Assembly: GCA_002724315.1 (NCBI GenBank)
Contig: PBOJ01000125.1
Span: 1 to 55,133 of the forward strand
Length of the DNA stretch: 55,133 bases
Direction: 5' to 3'
DNA from: Planctomycetaceae bacterium
GTDB lineage: Bacteria > Planctomycetota > Planctomycetia > Planctomycetales > Planctomycetaceae
The notes below the pieces were generated by a model. It worked only from the letters and a program-made list of their open reading frames with translations. It had not been told where the DNA came from and made no database searches. Shown one piece after another: positions 8,999-18,247 of this stretch; the first letter of the stretch is position 1, and each line of letters starts with the position of its first letter. The position numbers and the translations under genes were made by a program.

Positions 8999-11758
8999 TC
9001 AACGACTCGCCAGCGGCACCAGCAACACCCGGCGGTAGGTGATTCCCCCGGCGATTCCGTCCAACGCCACGTGACCGACCGCGGGCAGATCCGGATCGGC
9101 CACGGTCGTCATCAGCACCTGCTGACCGTTGATCTCGACCTTCACCACATCTCCATCGACACGCAATTTCAGGCTGTTCCACTCTCCGGTCGGCTTGGCC
9201 AGGTTGGCCGAAGGCGGAGCGACACCGAACAGCGCCCCGGTGGAGAACTGGTCGGCAGCAACCCCCGCGTCACTCGAGAGCTGCAACTTCAGTGAACCGC
9301 CGACCGGATTGCCGGTTCCGCCATACCGGAAAAAGACTCCCCCCTGGCCCGTCTCGCCCTCGGTCTTCCACTCCAGCGACAACTCGAACCGTTTCATTTC
9401 ACGAGGCGAGACCACCAGGCTGCCGGCAGACCGACCCGGAGCCGCCCGCCAGGCCCCCCCTTTGGTCTGCCACTGCCGCCCCCCTTGCTGCGACCATTTC
9501 TTCAGCGAATACAGTTGCTCCCATACCGCTGGAAGCCGCTTGGCCGCCGAGGTCTTCGTGTGAGACTTCTCGATCGTGGCCAGCAACGGCAGGGCTCTCT
9601 CGGGACGACCCCGAGCAATCTCACCACGTGCCTCGGCCAGCAACCTCAGGCCCCGCCGGTCCAGGAATTCGGCCCCGGCCTCACCGGCTCGACGCAGTCT
9701 CCGAATCGCCGACGTGCCACGGCCCTTCAGGTCGCGATACAGGAAGACACCCAGACGCAACCTCGCCGGACTGTCGTCGGCATCCAGGGTCGCCTCCACC
9801 AGTCCCACCAGGTCGCTGGCAGCCATCATGGCCAGCGGCTTCTCGATCGGCTTGGCCTTCCCCTGGACCACCAGCACGTCGTCCTGGAACTTGACGAACT
9901 TCAGCCTGACGCTGCCGATCCGCACCGGGTCGTCGGGCTTCATCGCGGCCACGACTCGCCTCGCATCCTTCCAGAACGCCTGGATCAACAACAGTTCATC
10001 GGAATCCCATTCCAGTTGCTCGGACCAGCCAGCGAGCTTCTGGTCCTTCTTCGCAGCGGCCAGGTGTTTGGCCGCCCCGGTGTAGTTTCGTTTGGCCAGC
10101 ATGTCGTACCACGACGATCGATAGGCCGTCAGTGGAAGCTCGGGAATCTTGACCGGTTTGGGATCCGGCTTCGGCTCGTCCTTTGTGGCCTTGGCCACTG
10201 CCTTGGGATCGATCACCAGCTTGGAGGCCGGAGTTCTGGGTTTGAGCTTCTTCTTGTCGACCTTGGCAACGACCGGCCGGGGCGGGGCCGGGACCCCGAC
10301 CACCAGGATGCCCCGATGGGGACGTTCGTGAAGCCTGACGACCAACAACCGGGCCGCGTCCCCGGGAGCCTCGCAATAGACCATCCAGCGTTCGTCGTCA
10401 CTGACGGTGAACTGCCGAGCCCGGGGGTCATCCACGTAGTCGGGAAGTTCGAGTTCCGCCACGGTGTCGTCGCTGGCGAATCGCCCTCTCAGCGACGACC
10501 GCCGCCATCGGACCAGCGTTTTTCCATCAAAGGTGTACTGCCGGAGCCCGTCGGCAGAGAGGCAGGGCCTGGTCCCCGGCAACTCGAACGCCTTGGCCGG
10601 ACCAAATGCCTTTTCGACCTCGGCTCGCGACGCATGAAAACAACTCGCCGATTCCCCGACCGACTCGACCCAGAACAGGTGCAAACCGCCACCCAGAACC
10701 TGTGCCGCAGTCCATCTCGGTGTGGTCTTGCGGCTGGAGGCCAGCGCTCGCTTGTCATCGAAGGGACTCAGTGGACCTCCGCGGCTGGCCCCCCAGATCG
10801 CTGCCTTCTCGGGCACCACATAGACCAGCAGTCCCTTCGCCGACACGCTGGGCGAAGCGCGGTGATCACGACCCCGGGTGATCGGGACAAATTGTGGGTT
10901 GTCAAACTCGCTGAATGAACTCGGACGTGTGGCATAGTAGACCCCCTGCCCTTCGGATCCGTCGGCGACGAACCACAGCGAGAGTCCATCGGAGCTGAGC
11001 CACGGATCGCGCGAACGTCCCACAGCATTGATCGCTTCAATCGGCACCGGCTGGCCCACACGCGAATCGGAAAACCAGCCGGTGGCCAGCAACACACTGG
11101 TTCCTGCACGAGGTGCCGAAAACACCACGTCCTTCTCCTTGGCGGCAACGGTCACCTGGCGGGTCTGATCCTGGAATCCCTTTCGGACCACCGTCACCGC
11201 GTGGGGGCCCTTGGCAGCGGTCACCACGCAGGGCGTCACCTGAAGAGCTCCGTCGGCGTCGCGAACCTTCTGGTCGTCCACCAAAACGGTTGCGCCCGGG
11301 GGGGTCGTCTCAACGCGAATCGTACCGGTGGCCTGGGCCGCAGTGGGCAGGACCGCCGCCGGAGTTTCGTCAGCCGCCCGACCCGCATCGGCCGTCGCGG
11401 CATCTTCGACGATCTCTGGATCATCGTTCCCGCCGTCACCGCCTCCGACCACCAGCAACAACGCAACCGCGATCACGCCGAGTCCACCGGAGATCGCCAA
11501 CGGCAACCAGGCCGGTCGTTTCGTGACCGCACGGTCCGGGCGTTGCGCTACCGTCCGCCGCGTGGACTTCCTGCCGCGGTGACGGGACACCACCGGTGAG
11601 TCACTGACCTGGATGTCCGGCAGCCCCTCGGTGACGGGCGTTTCGATGGTGAACCGATGATCACACCCGGGACAACGAGCGGTCCGGCCCACGACCGAAT
11701 GGTCGGGAAAGACCAATTGACGTTGGCACTGCGGGCAGGCTGTCGAGAGGCTGGACAT
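8999..11758 (-). CDS. Large zinc-ribbon / TM / PEGA / beta-propeller-like / DUF1080-like mosaic protein
   Basis: 919 aa. Regions in order: an N-terminal CxxC zinc ribbon (C8, C11, C29, C32; ACPQC and RCPGC) of the MJ0042 finger type; a basic linker; one TM helix at about 85-106 (PLAISGGLGVIAVALLLVVGG); a PEGA domain at about 143-215 (GTIRVETTPPGATVLVDDQKV); PD40-like strands with SRDPWLSSDGLSLWFVAD repeats; a Lys/Pro linker; a helical region; and a C-terminal LamG/DUF1080-like domain (GGVFFRYGGTGNP, LKLRVDGDVVKVEINGQQV). The layout predicts a cytosolic zinc finger and a large periplasmic sensor or carbohydrate-binding part. Function is unknown. Confidence 0.85.
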   Translation of the reverse strand: MSSLSTACPQCQRQLVFPDHSVVGRTARCPGCDHRFTIETPVTEGLPDIQVSDSPVVSRHRGRKSTRRTVAQRPDRAVTKRPAWLPLAISGGLGVIAVALLLVVGGGDGGNDDPEIVEDAATADAGRAADETPAAVLPTAAQATGTIRVETTPPGATVLVDDQKVRDADGALQVTPCVVTAAKGPHAVTVVRKGFQDQTRQVTVAAKEKDVVFSAPRAGTSVLLATGWFSDSRVGQPVPIEAINAVGRSRDPWLSSDGLSLWFVADGSEGQGVYYATRPSSFSEFDNPQFVPITRGRDHRASPSVSAKGLLVYVVPEKAAIWGASRGGPLSPFDDKRALASSRKTTPRWTAAQVLGGGLHLFWVESVGESASCFHASRAEVEKAFGPAKAFELPGTRPCLSADGLRQYTFDGKTLVRWRRSSLRGRFASDDTVAELELPDYVDDPRARQFTVSDDERWMVYCEAPGDAARLLVVRLHERPHRGILVVGVPAPPRPVVAKVDKKKLKPRTPASKLVIDPKAVAKATKDEPKPDPKPVKIPELPLTAYRSSWYDMLAKRNYTGAAKHLAAAKKDQKLAGWSEQLEWDSDELLLIQAFWKDARRVVAAMKPDDPVRIGSVRLKFVKFQDDVLVVQGKAKPIEKPLAMMAASDLVGLVEATLDADDSPARLRLGVFLYRDLKGRGTSAIRRLRRAGEAGAEFLDRRGLRLLAEARGEIARGRPERALPLLATIEKSHTKTSAAKRLPAVWEQLYSLKKWSQQGGRQWQTKGGAWRAAPGRSAGSLVVSPREMKRFELSLEWKTEGETGQGGVFFRYGGTGNPVGGSLKLQLSSDAGVAADQFSTGALFGVAPPSANLAKPTGEWNSLKLRVDGDVVKVEINGQQVLMTTVADPDLPAVGHVALDGIAGGITYRRVLLVPLASR

Positions 11759-11994
11759 GGCCGTTCAGTCCGGTGAGCGGTCGGTTCCGGGTCCATCGTA
11801 GGCCGTTTCGGACCGCTTTGCCACGTGCCGTCGACCTCCTTCCGTTACATCCGCTACAGCCGGACCAGCCACGATGCAGGACACGTGGACCATCCTTTTC
11901 CTGCCCCGATGCACTGGTAACATGGAGGCGATCGGTAAGGCATTTTTCCCGTGCCGTCTCCCATTCCTAACCCCTTTTTTACCCGGCCGACCCC

Positions 11995-13233
11995 ATGCGA
12001 AGCGAATCGGAAACTCCGTTCCACGACGGGGACTTCACGATCCCCGTCGCCGGCCGCGTGCGGCGTCTGCCTCCCTATCTCTTCGGGCGGATCAACGCTC
12101 TGAAGCAGAAGAAGCGGTCCGAGGGAGTCGACGTGATCGACCTCGGCATGGGCAACCCGACCGATCCGCCCGATCCACTGATTCGCAGCAAGCTGGCCGA
12201 AGCGGTCGAGGATCCTCGCAACCACCGCTACAGCGTCTCGTCGGGCATCGCCAATCTCCGCCGCGAGGTGGCCACAAGGTACTGGAAGCGTTACGGCGTG
12301 CGACTGGACCCTGACGACGAGGTGATTGCGTGCATCGGGTCCAAGGAGGGGTTCAGCCACATGTGCCTGGCACTGATGGGACCGGGAGACACCGCGATTG
12401 TCCCCTCCCCGTCGTTCCCGATCCACGTCTACTCGGTGCTGCTGGCCAGCGGCAACGTGATCTCCCTGGACTGCCGCGATCCCGATGAATTCCTCTCGAA
12501 CATCTCCTACGCCTGCCAGCACCTGGAACCCAAGCCCAAGGTGGTCATCGTCAACTTTCCCCACAACCCGACGACGACCTGCGTCGAGTCCGACTTCTAT
12601 GTCGACCTGGTCCGGCTGGCCAAGCGGTACGGATTCCTGGTGATCAGCGACTTCGCCTACGCCGACATTTGCTTTGACGACTACCAGGCCCCCAGTTTTC
12701 TTTCGGCTCCCGGTGCACTCGACGTGGGCGTCGAGTTCACCACCATGAGCAAAGGCTACAGCATGGCAGGGTGGCGGATCGGTTTCTGTACGGGAAACGC
12801 CGAGATGATCCGGGCCCTGGCCACGATCAAGGGCTACTACGACTACGGCATTTTCCAGCCGGTTCAGATCGCCGCCATCATCGCCATGCGGCACTGTGAG
12901 GCGGCAGTCGAAAGTGTGGCAGCCGAGTACCAGGTGCGGAGGGACGCCCTGTGCGACGGACTCGAACGGCTGGGCTGGGACGTGACGCGGCCACGGGCCA
13001 GCATGTTCGTCTGGACCCCGATCCCGGAACCGTGGGCCGAGATGGGTTCGATCGAGTTCGCGCTGAAACTGCTCGACGAAGCGGGAGTCGCCTGCAGTCC
13101 CGGTCGCGGGTTCGGCGAGGAGGGCGAGAACTTCCTGAGACTGGCGATTGTCGAGAACTCGCAGCGGCTGAGACAGGCCGTCCGCCAGATCGACCGCTGC
13201 CTGAAGACCGAGCCCACGACCACCGGTTCCTGA
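11995..13233 (+). CDS. alaC: AlaC-like glutamate-pyruvate aminotransferase (fold-type I PLP)
   Basis: 412 aa. The match to AlaC-type transaminases extends over the whole length: [84 protein letters not shown] with the Schiff-base Lys253, the [14 protein letters not shown] segment, and [21 protein letters not shown] with the substrate-carboxylate Arg. The enzyme interconverts pyruvate and alanine with glutamate as donor; LL-diaminopimelate aminotransferase is a related alternative. A PNPOx-fold gene follows after 15 nt, so the pair may form an operon. The 236 bp upstream are noncoding and divergent from the mosaic protein gene. Confidence 0.9.
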   Translation: MRSESETPFHDGDFTIPVAGRVRRLPPYLFGRINALKQKKRSEGVDVIDLGMGNPTDPPDPLIRSKLAEAVEDPRNHRYSVSSGIANLRREVATRYWKRYGVRLDPDDEVIACIGSKEGFSHMCLALMGPGDTAIVPSPSFPIHVYSVLLASGNVISLDCRDPDEFLSNISYACQHLEPKPKVVIVNFPHNPTTTCVESDFYVDLVRLAKRYGFLVISDFAYADICFDDYQAPSFLSAPGALDVGVEFTTMSKGYSMAGWRIGFCTGNAEMIRALATIKGYYDYGIFQPVQIAAIIAMRHCEAAVESVAAEYQVRRDALCDGLERLGWDVTRPRASMFVWTPIPEPWAEMGSIEFALKLLDEAGVACSPGRGFGEEGENFLRLAIVENSQRLRQAVRQIDRCLKTEPTTTGS

Positions 13234-13248
13234 ATCTCGAGCCATCCC

Positions 13249-13698
13249 ATGAATCAGCCGATCCCCGAACCGATCGACCCGGCCACCCTGCCCGGTTTGG
13301 CACACGGAGTGATCGCTGCCGATCGTTTCCCCTGCCTGGCCTCCATCGACGGCGATCGCCCCCGGCTGCGGCCCGTCTCGCCGGTTCGTACCGACGGCTT
13401 CACCGTCTACGTCGCCAACCTCCGCAGCTACGCCAAGACAGCCCAGATCGAGTCCAATGCGAACGTCGAATTGTGCTACGTCGATGGCGGACACGACCAG
13501 GTCCGGATCGCCGGGCAAGCCGAGGTGGTCACAGAGCAGGACGTCCTGGAAGAGATCTGGAACGACAACCCGCTGCTGAGACAGTACCTCGGTTCGATCG
13601 ACAACCCCGAACTGATCGTCTACCGGGTGGTGCCCGAAAGCGTTCGGTACATGCGAGAATGGGCACTGGAATACCACGACGTGCCAGTGAATTCCTGA
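13249..13698 (+). CDS. Pyridoxamine 5'-phosphate oxidase-fold flavin-binding protein
   Basis: 149 aa with the split-barrel PNPOx pattern: FPCLASIDGDRPRLRPVSPV, FTVYVANLRSYAKTAQIESNANVELCYVDG, and VRIAGQAEVVTEQDVLEEIW. It matches small general-stress/PNPOx-like proteins that bind FMN, F420 or heme, not full-length PdxH (about 215 aa). Its position immediately after a PLP-dependent aminotransferase is suggestive of a vitamin B6 link, but the family is too broad to assign PNP oxidase activity. Confidence 0.82.
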   Translation: MNQPIPEPIDPATLPGLAHGVIAADRFPCLASIDGDRPRLRPVSPVRTDGFTVYVANLRSYAKTAQIESNANVELCYVDGGHDQVRIAGQAEVVTEQDVLEEIWNDNPLLRQYLGSIDNPELIVYRVVPESVRYMREWALEYHDVPVNS

Positions 13699-13808
13699 TC
13701 GAGCCATTCACCGGACAGGAGTCCATCTGATGTTGTCGTGTACACCGAAACGATCTCCTGTGATAGACTGAAGTCGGACACGGATGTAATCAGCTGCGGA
13801 ACCGTCCG

Positions 13809-15989
13809 ATGCTCCATGACTCGCACATCTCCTCGACCGACTCCGACGTCGCCCGCGACGCCGTCCCGGAGACGGTCTCGATGGACCCCGCCACCGTTGA
13901 GCCTCCGGACGTCGAATTTCCCGACGTGTGGGGTGAGGGAACCAACAACCCATGGCAGGACTGGCAACCGGACGGGGACGCCGGGTCGGTTTCCGGTGTC
14001 GACGACGACGGGGTGATCGAGCTTGAGCTGGTCCATTCCGAAGATGAGTTCGACAATGCCGGCCGCCGCCTGGGCCTGGCCGGCACCGTGGTCAGCCTGC
14101 TGTTGCACGTCTGGATCGTCTTCAATCTCTCCGGACTGTTCCTCGAACCCGATGACGGGGCGCCCTACGTGCCGCCGATCGAGACAACGATGAACGAGCC
14201 GGTGGAAATCGAGGAGCCCGAGGAGACGATCGACTACGAGCTGGCCAACCCCGACGAGCGGGAGCTGGAAGTCCGCGAGGTGATCAATTCGACGAGTGTC
14301 GGAGTCGCTCAGAACGACAACCCACAGCCCAAGGCTCCCCCGACTCCCGAACTCGAACGCCCTCCGACCGAACTGCAGCAGGTCGCCTACGACATCCCCG
14401 AGGGGATCGAGGTTGATGACCGGATCGTGGTCAAGGGAACCGTCGGCGAGGCCATCGTGCAGCTCGAATCGGCGCTCGACCTGGTCACCTGGGAAATCGC
14501 CAACAACCTGAAGGAACGCAAGGTGATGGTCGTCTGGATGCTCGACGCGTCGGGCAGCCTGGTCGGCCAAAGGAAACTGGTTCACAAGCGACTGAAGCGG
14601 ATCTACGGCGAACTGGATGCGTTGGAAAGGGTTGGCCAGTTGCCGATGCGTGATCAGCCGCTGCTCTCGGCCGTGGTCTCCTACGGCCAGAAGACCACCT
14701 TCCTGACCAAGTCGCCAACCGATCAGTTCCCCGAAATCGAGAAGGCCTTCGGAATGCTCAAGGCCGACCAGAGCGGCCAGGAGAACGTCTTCACGGCGAT
14801 ATGCCAGGTGATGAGCCTCTGGGGTCACTACCGCAACAAGCAGGGCCGCCAGATCATGCTGGTGGCGATCACCGACGAAGCCGGTGACGACCACGGCGCT
14901 CCGCTGGAGGTCGCCATCAACCGCTGTCGACGCAAGGGTGCCAAGGCCTACGTGATCGGCCCCGCGGCCCCGTTCGGAGCCCGCAAGGGTTACGTGCCCT
15001 ACGTGGCTCCGGAAAACGGCAAGACCTACCAGTTGCCAGTCGATCTCGGTCCCGATGCGGCAATCCCCAGCCTGGTCCGACTGCCCTTCTGGTTCAGTGG
15101 CCCGCAGTACAATCGCCCGCCACTCTCCTCGGGCTTCGCACCCTACGCCCTGGCGCGTCTGGTCACCGAAACCGGTGGCATCTACTTCATGTCGAAGATG
15201 ACGACGATGGCCGGCCTGACGCCGCTGGGCCAGTACGACGCCGCCGCGATGCGGCCTTTCGAGCCCGACTACAGCTACGCGTCGCCGGCCGACTGCCTCA
15301 AGGACATCGCCAAACGACCGCTGCGGATGGCCGTCTACAACGCCTCGATCGCCAGCCGCCAGTACCAGGCCAACAGCACGCCGCGGCTGAACATCCGCGT
15401 GACGCCCGGCAACTTCAAGCAGGTGGCCAGCGACGCCCAGAAATCTGTGGCCGAGAGCGGGTTGATGATCGACCAGATCCTGCAGGCCTACCCCCGCGGA
15501 ATCGAGAACGCCTACGCCAACGAGTTGTCACCCCGCTGGCGGGTCGCCTTCGCCCTGTCCTACGGCCGTCTGCTGGCCCAGAAGGTCCGCTGCATGGAAT
15601 ACAACTACGCCTGTGCCCAGTTGAAGAACGACCTGACACCCCAGGACGTCGGCAGCAAGTCGAACCACTGGATCTTCCGGCCCGACAGCAAGCTGAACTA
15701 CGCGGCGCCTTTCAAGAAAGTGGCCGCCGAGGCGACCAGGTGGCTCGAGACGGTCGTCAACGAGGCTCCGGGAACTCCGTTCGCAGTGATGGCCAATCGC
15801 GAACTGAAGGACCCCCTCGGATTGAAGGTGATCCAGCGGTACGTGCCACCGGTGCAACGTCGACCTGGTCGCCCGAACGCCGTGGCGAACCCGAACCGGC
15901 CACGGGTGCTCTTCGCCAACAAGAAGCGGAAAAACACGCCGCCACCGGCGCCGAAACCGCCAAAACCACCGAAGCTGCCCCGGCTCTAG
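13809..15989 (+). CDS. Membrane-anchored von Willebrand factor A domain protein
   Basis: 726 aa. An acidic cytosolic N-terminus of about 90 residues leads to one TM segment (LGLAGTVVSLLLHVWIVFNLSGLFL, about 97-121), then an acidic/Pro-rich spacer and a VWA-like domain whose MIDAS motif is DASGS (Asp246, Ser248, Ser250) in VMVVWMLDASGSLVG. A Rossmann-like continuation follows (IMLVAITDEAGDD). The C-terminal half is helical, and the protein ends in a basic Pro-rich tail (PPPAPKPPKPPKLPRL). It looks like a surface or periplasmic protein with metal-dependent protein binding. The TAG stop shares CTAG with the convergent gene's stop. Confidence 0.85.
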   Translation: MLHDSHISSTDSDVARDAVPETVSMDPATVEPPDVEFPDVWGEGTNNPWQDWQPDGDAGSVSGVDDDGVIELELVHSEDEFDNAGRRLGLAGTVVSLLLHVWIVFNLSGLFLEPDDGAPYVPPIETTMNEPVEIEEPEETIDYELANPDERELEVREVINSTSVGVAQNDNPQPKAPPTPELERPPTELQQVAYDIPEGIEVDDRIVVKGTVGEAIVQLESALDLVTWEIANNLKERKVMVVWMLDASGSLVGQRKLVHKRLKRIYGELDALERVGQLPMRDQPLLSAVVSYGQKTTFLTKSPTDQFPEIEKAFGMLKADQSGQENVFTAICQVMSLWGHYRNKQGRQIMLVAITDEAGDDHGAPLEVAINRCRRKGAKAYVIGPAAPFGARKGYVPYVAPENGKTYQLPVDLGPDAAIPSLVRLPFWFSGPQYNRPPLSSGFAPYALARLVTETGGIYFMSKMTTMAGLTPLGQYDAAAMRPFEPDYSYASPADCLKDIAKRPLRMAVYNASIASRQYQANSTPRLNIRVTPGNFKQVASDAQKSVAESGLMIDQILQAYPRGIENAYANELSPRWRVAFALSYGRLLAQKVRCMEYNYACAQLKNDLTPQDVGSKSNHWIFRPDSKLNYAAPFKKVAAEATRWLETVVNEAPGTPFAVMANRELKDPLGLKVIQRYVPPVQRRPGRPNAVANPNRPRVLFANKKRKNTPPPAPKPPKPPKLPRL

Positions 15990-17110
15990 CAGCCGCCGGT
16001 AACCTGCGGCTGGTCGGCGGGCATCGCCAGCGACCGGGCCGCGATCTGCTCGGACAACACCTCGTTGTACGCGAACAACGCCGGCGTCCCGCCGGTGTGG
16101 ACAAAGACAACCGGTTCTTCGGGATCGAGTCGTCCCGAGCGGATATGGTCAATCAACCCGGCCAGGGCCTTGCCGCTGTAGGACGGGTCGACCAGGATCC
16201 CCTCGGTCCGTGCCAGCACGGCCATCGCCTCCAGGCATCCCGGAGTCACCACGCCGTAGTCAGGACCCACGAACTCCTCGAACAGTTCGATGTCGTCACC
16301 AACGAATGACGCGTCGACCCCAATTCGCTCGCCGGCCTCGGTCGCGATCTTGGCCATGTCGGCCCGAGTGTCCCAGGGCCAGACGATGGGAGCCACGTGG
16401 CGGACCGGGTACTGGGCACCCAGTGCCGCGGCTGCCAGCACCATGCCGGCCCCGGTGGAACCGGCCGAACAGCCGTAGACGGCCTGGGGTGTCCAGCCTC
16501 CGGCACGAGTCTCCAGTTGGCCGTCCTCGCGGGCCTGTTCGATGATCTCGACCAGGCACAACACGTAACTGACAGCCGCCAGGCTCTTGACCGTGTAACG
16601 GTCCCACTCGTAAACATTGCGCCCCGCCTGGCGGTACTCGTCGGCCACCTCGGCAATTCTCGCATCGACCTCCGGTCCCACCTGCCCGTCGATGATCTCG
16701 ACGTGTGCCCCGACCAGGTGGTCAAGCAACAGGTTCCCCTGGACCAGGTCCGGCCCATCGGCCGGCTTGCCGCGGCCGAGGACCAGGTGAATATCCAGGC
16801 CGGCCTTGGCACAGGCAGCAGCCGTCTGGCGACAATTGTTGCTTTGGACGCCGGCTCCCCAGACCACCAGTTCCGCACCCTTCTCCAGCGCGTCGGCGAT
16901 CAGAAACTCGTTGTGACGAGTCTTGTTGCCACCGAAAGCCAGCCCCGTGCAGTCGTCCCGCTTGATGTAAACGGGAGGACCACCGATCGCCTGGGTGAAC
17001 CGCGGCAGGTACTCCAGCGGTGTGGGCAGGTGTCCAAGTGGAAGGCGGGGCAACCTGTCAACCCGCTCACGCAGTTCGTCCGTTGTCAGTGTCGTCTCAA
17101 CCTGGGCCAT
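15986..17110 (-). CDS. PLP-dependent D-cysteine desulfhydrase / ACC deaminase family enzyme
   Basis: 374 aa from the ATG at 17110, which has GGAGG 7 nt upstream. A fold-type II PLP enzyme: YIKRDDCTGLAFGGNKTRHNEFL places the PLP lysine at Lys63, and GVQSNNCRQTAAACAKAGL, GCSAGSTGAGMVLAA (phosphate-binding loop) and LVDPSYSGKALAGLIDHI match the ACC deaminase/DcyD group. Members break down D-cysteine, other D-amino acids or aminocyclopropane carboxylate to 2-oxoacids with ammonia; specificity cannot be decided by eye. It is convergent with, and shares a CTAG stop with, the VWA gene. Confidence 0.9.
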   Translation of the reverse strand: MAQVETTLTTDELRERVDRLPRLPLGHLPTPLEYLPRFTQAIGGPPVYIKRDDCTGLAFGGNKTRHNEFLIADALEKGAELVVWGAGVQSNNCRQTAAACAKAGLDIHLVLGRGKPADGPDLVQGNLLLDHLVGAHVEIIDGQVGPEVDARIAEVADEYRQAGRNVYEWDRYTVKSLAAVSYVLCLVEIIEQAREDGQLETRAGGWTPQAVYGCSAGSTGAGMVLAAAALGAQYPVRHVAPIVWPWDTRADMAKIATEAGERIGVDASFVGDDIELFEEFVGPDYGVVTPGCLEAMAVLARTEGILVDPSYSGKALAGLIDHIRSGRLDPEEPVVFVHTGGTPALFAYNEVLSEQIAARSLAMPADQPQVTGGC

Positions 17111-17169
17111 CACCAATCCTCCAACCAGATGCCGTCAATCAATCCAGGGGCGGGTCATGCACGAGCCGC

Positions 17170-18138
17170 CTACTTGATCTCGACAATCCAGATGTTGCGG
17201 AAACGGACCGGGTCACCGTGGTTCTGCAGGTACAGGGCTCCCGGCTTCTCGTCGTTTTGACCGCCTCCGGCGGTGACCTTCAGTGTCAGCTTCTCGTGGA
17301 TCACCACGCCGTTGTGACGGATGGTCGTCACGGCCGGAGACACCTTCTTGCCAGCCTTGTCGAACTTTGCCGCGGTGAAATCGACGTCGTAGGTCTGCCA
17401 CGACAGAGGAGGCAGGCACATGTTGACGTTCGGGCGGGCGACCTTGTAGATGCCACCACACTCGTTATCGAGACCGGCCAATCCGAAACTGTCCAGCACC
17501 TGGCATTCGTACTGGTCCAACAGGTACATGCCGCTGTTTCCACGGCCCTGGCCGCGGGCATAAGGCATGAACGGTGTGCGAAATTCCAGGTGCAACTTGA
17601 AATTGGAGAACTTCCGCTTGGTGCGGACACCGACATTGAGCAATCCGCCAGCCTCGATCTTGCCACCCTGGAAGTGATCCGCGGTACTGCCGTCAAACAA
17701 CACCACCGCTCCCTTGGGAGCCTTGGCACCAAGGGTCGTCGACTTTCTCATCACCTTCTTCGCCTGGTACTTGACGTCGTCATCGGCGGTCCCGCTGAAG
17801 ACACCACCGGCCACCGTGCCGGCGAAGTTCTTCCCCTTGAACGTGACCTTGCCGTCGGACGTCTTGCCCTTGAGCCTCGTCCTGGTCTTGCCGTCCCATC
17901 CGGCACCGGGCAGCCCACCGGCGTACAGCACCGCATCGAATCCGCCCTTGCCCAGCGCGACCACCTGGACACCCAGCTTCCGCTTCTTGCCGATGGTCCC
18001 GACGTACTCGCCCTGGACAGCAAAATCGGGACCGGCCGACTTGGCATCAAGAAACGAGGTCTTGGCGTTCTGAGCCTGGGCCGAGAATGTCGTGATCGCC
18101 AGGATCACGGCGGCGGTCAGCAGGTGTCGGATCTTCAT
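17170..18138 (-). CDS. Secreted DUF1080 (3-keto-disaccharide hydrolase-like) protein
   Basis: 322 aa with a Sec signal peptide (MKIRHLLTAAVILAITTFSAQAQ) and GGAG 9 nt before the ATG. An N-terminal Gly/Lys-rich beta region (about 30-150) precedes the DUF1080 LamG-like domain: ALFDGS-type opening VVLFDGSTADHFQGGKIE, FKLHLEFRTPFMP, GNSGMYLLDQYECQVLDSFG, WQTYDVDFTAAKF, and GALYLQNHGDPVRFRNIWIVEI. The family is very expanded in Planctomycetota and includes hydrolases acting on 3-keto glycosides, so it could work with the Gfo/Idh/MocA and isomerase proteins. It lies downstream of selB-selA on the same strand. Confidence 0.9.
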   Translation of the reverse strand: MKIRHLLTAAVILAITTFSAQAQNAKTSFLDAKSAGPDFAVQGEYVGTIGKKRKLGVQVVALGKGGFDAVLYAGGLPGAGWDGKTRTRLKGKTSDGKVTFKGKNFAGTVAGGVFSGTADDDVKYQAKKVMRKSTTLGAKAPKGAVVLFDGSTADHFQGGKIEAGGLLNVGVRTKRKFSNFKLHLEFRTPFMPYARGQGRGNSGMYLLDQYECQVLDSFGLAGLDNECGGIYKVARPNVNMCLPPLSWQTYDVDFTAAKFDKAGKKVSPAVTTIRHNGVVIHEKLTLKVTAGGGQNDEKPGALYLQNHGDPVRFRNIWIVEIK

Positions 18139-18247
18139 CGGTGCGGTCTCCGGTATGAGCGTGAATCTTCTGATGTGAATGTCCGGCCAGAGCGTCCACA
18201 GCTTACTCCGACGCCCAGAGGGACTCCAGCGAGGCGGCCGCCCCGGC

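Noticed and set aside
11854..13707. 617-aa minus-strand open frame opposite alaC and the PNPOx-fold gene
   Set aside because: Both opposite genes have complete family signatures; this frame has none and overlaps them entirely.
18139..18247. Possible selC (tRNA-Sec) next to selA
   Set aside because: The 109-bp gap contains no acceptor/T-arm pairing and no UCA anticodon loop of tRNA-Sec type.
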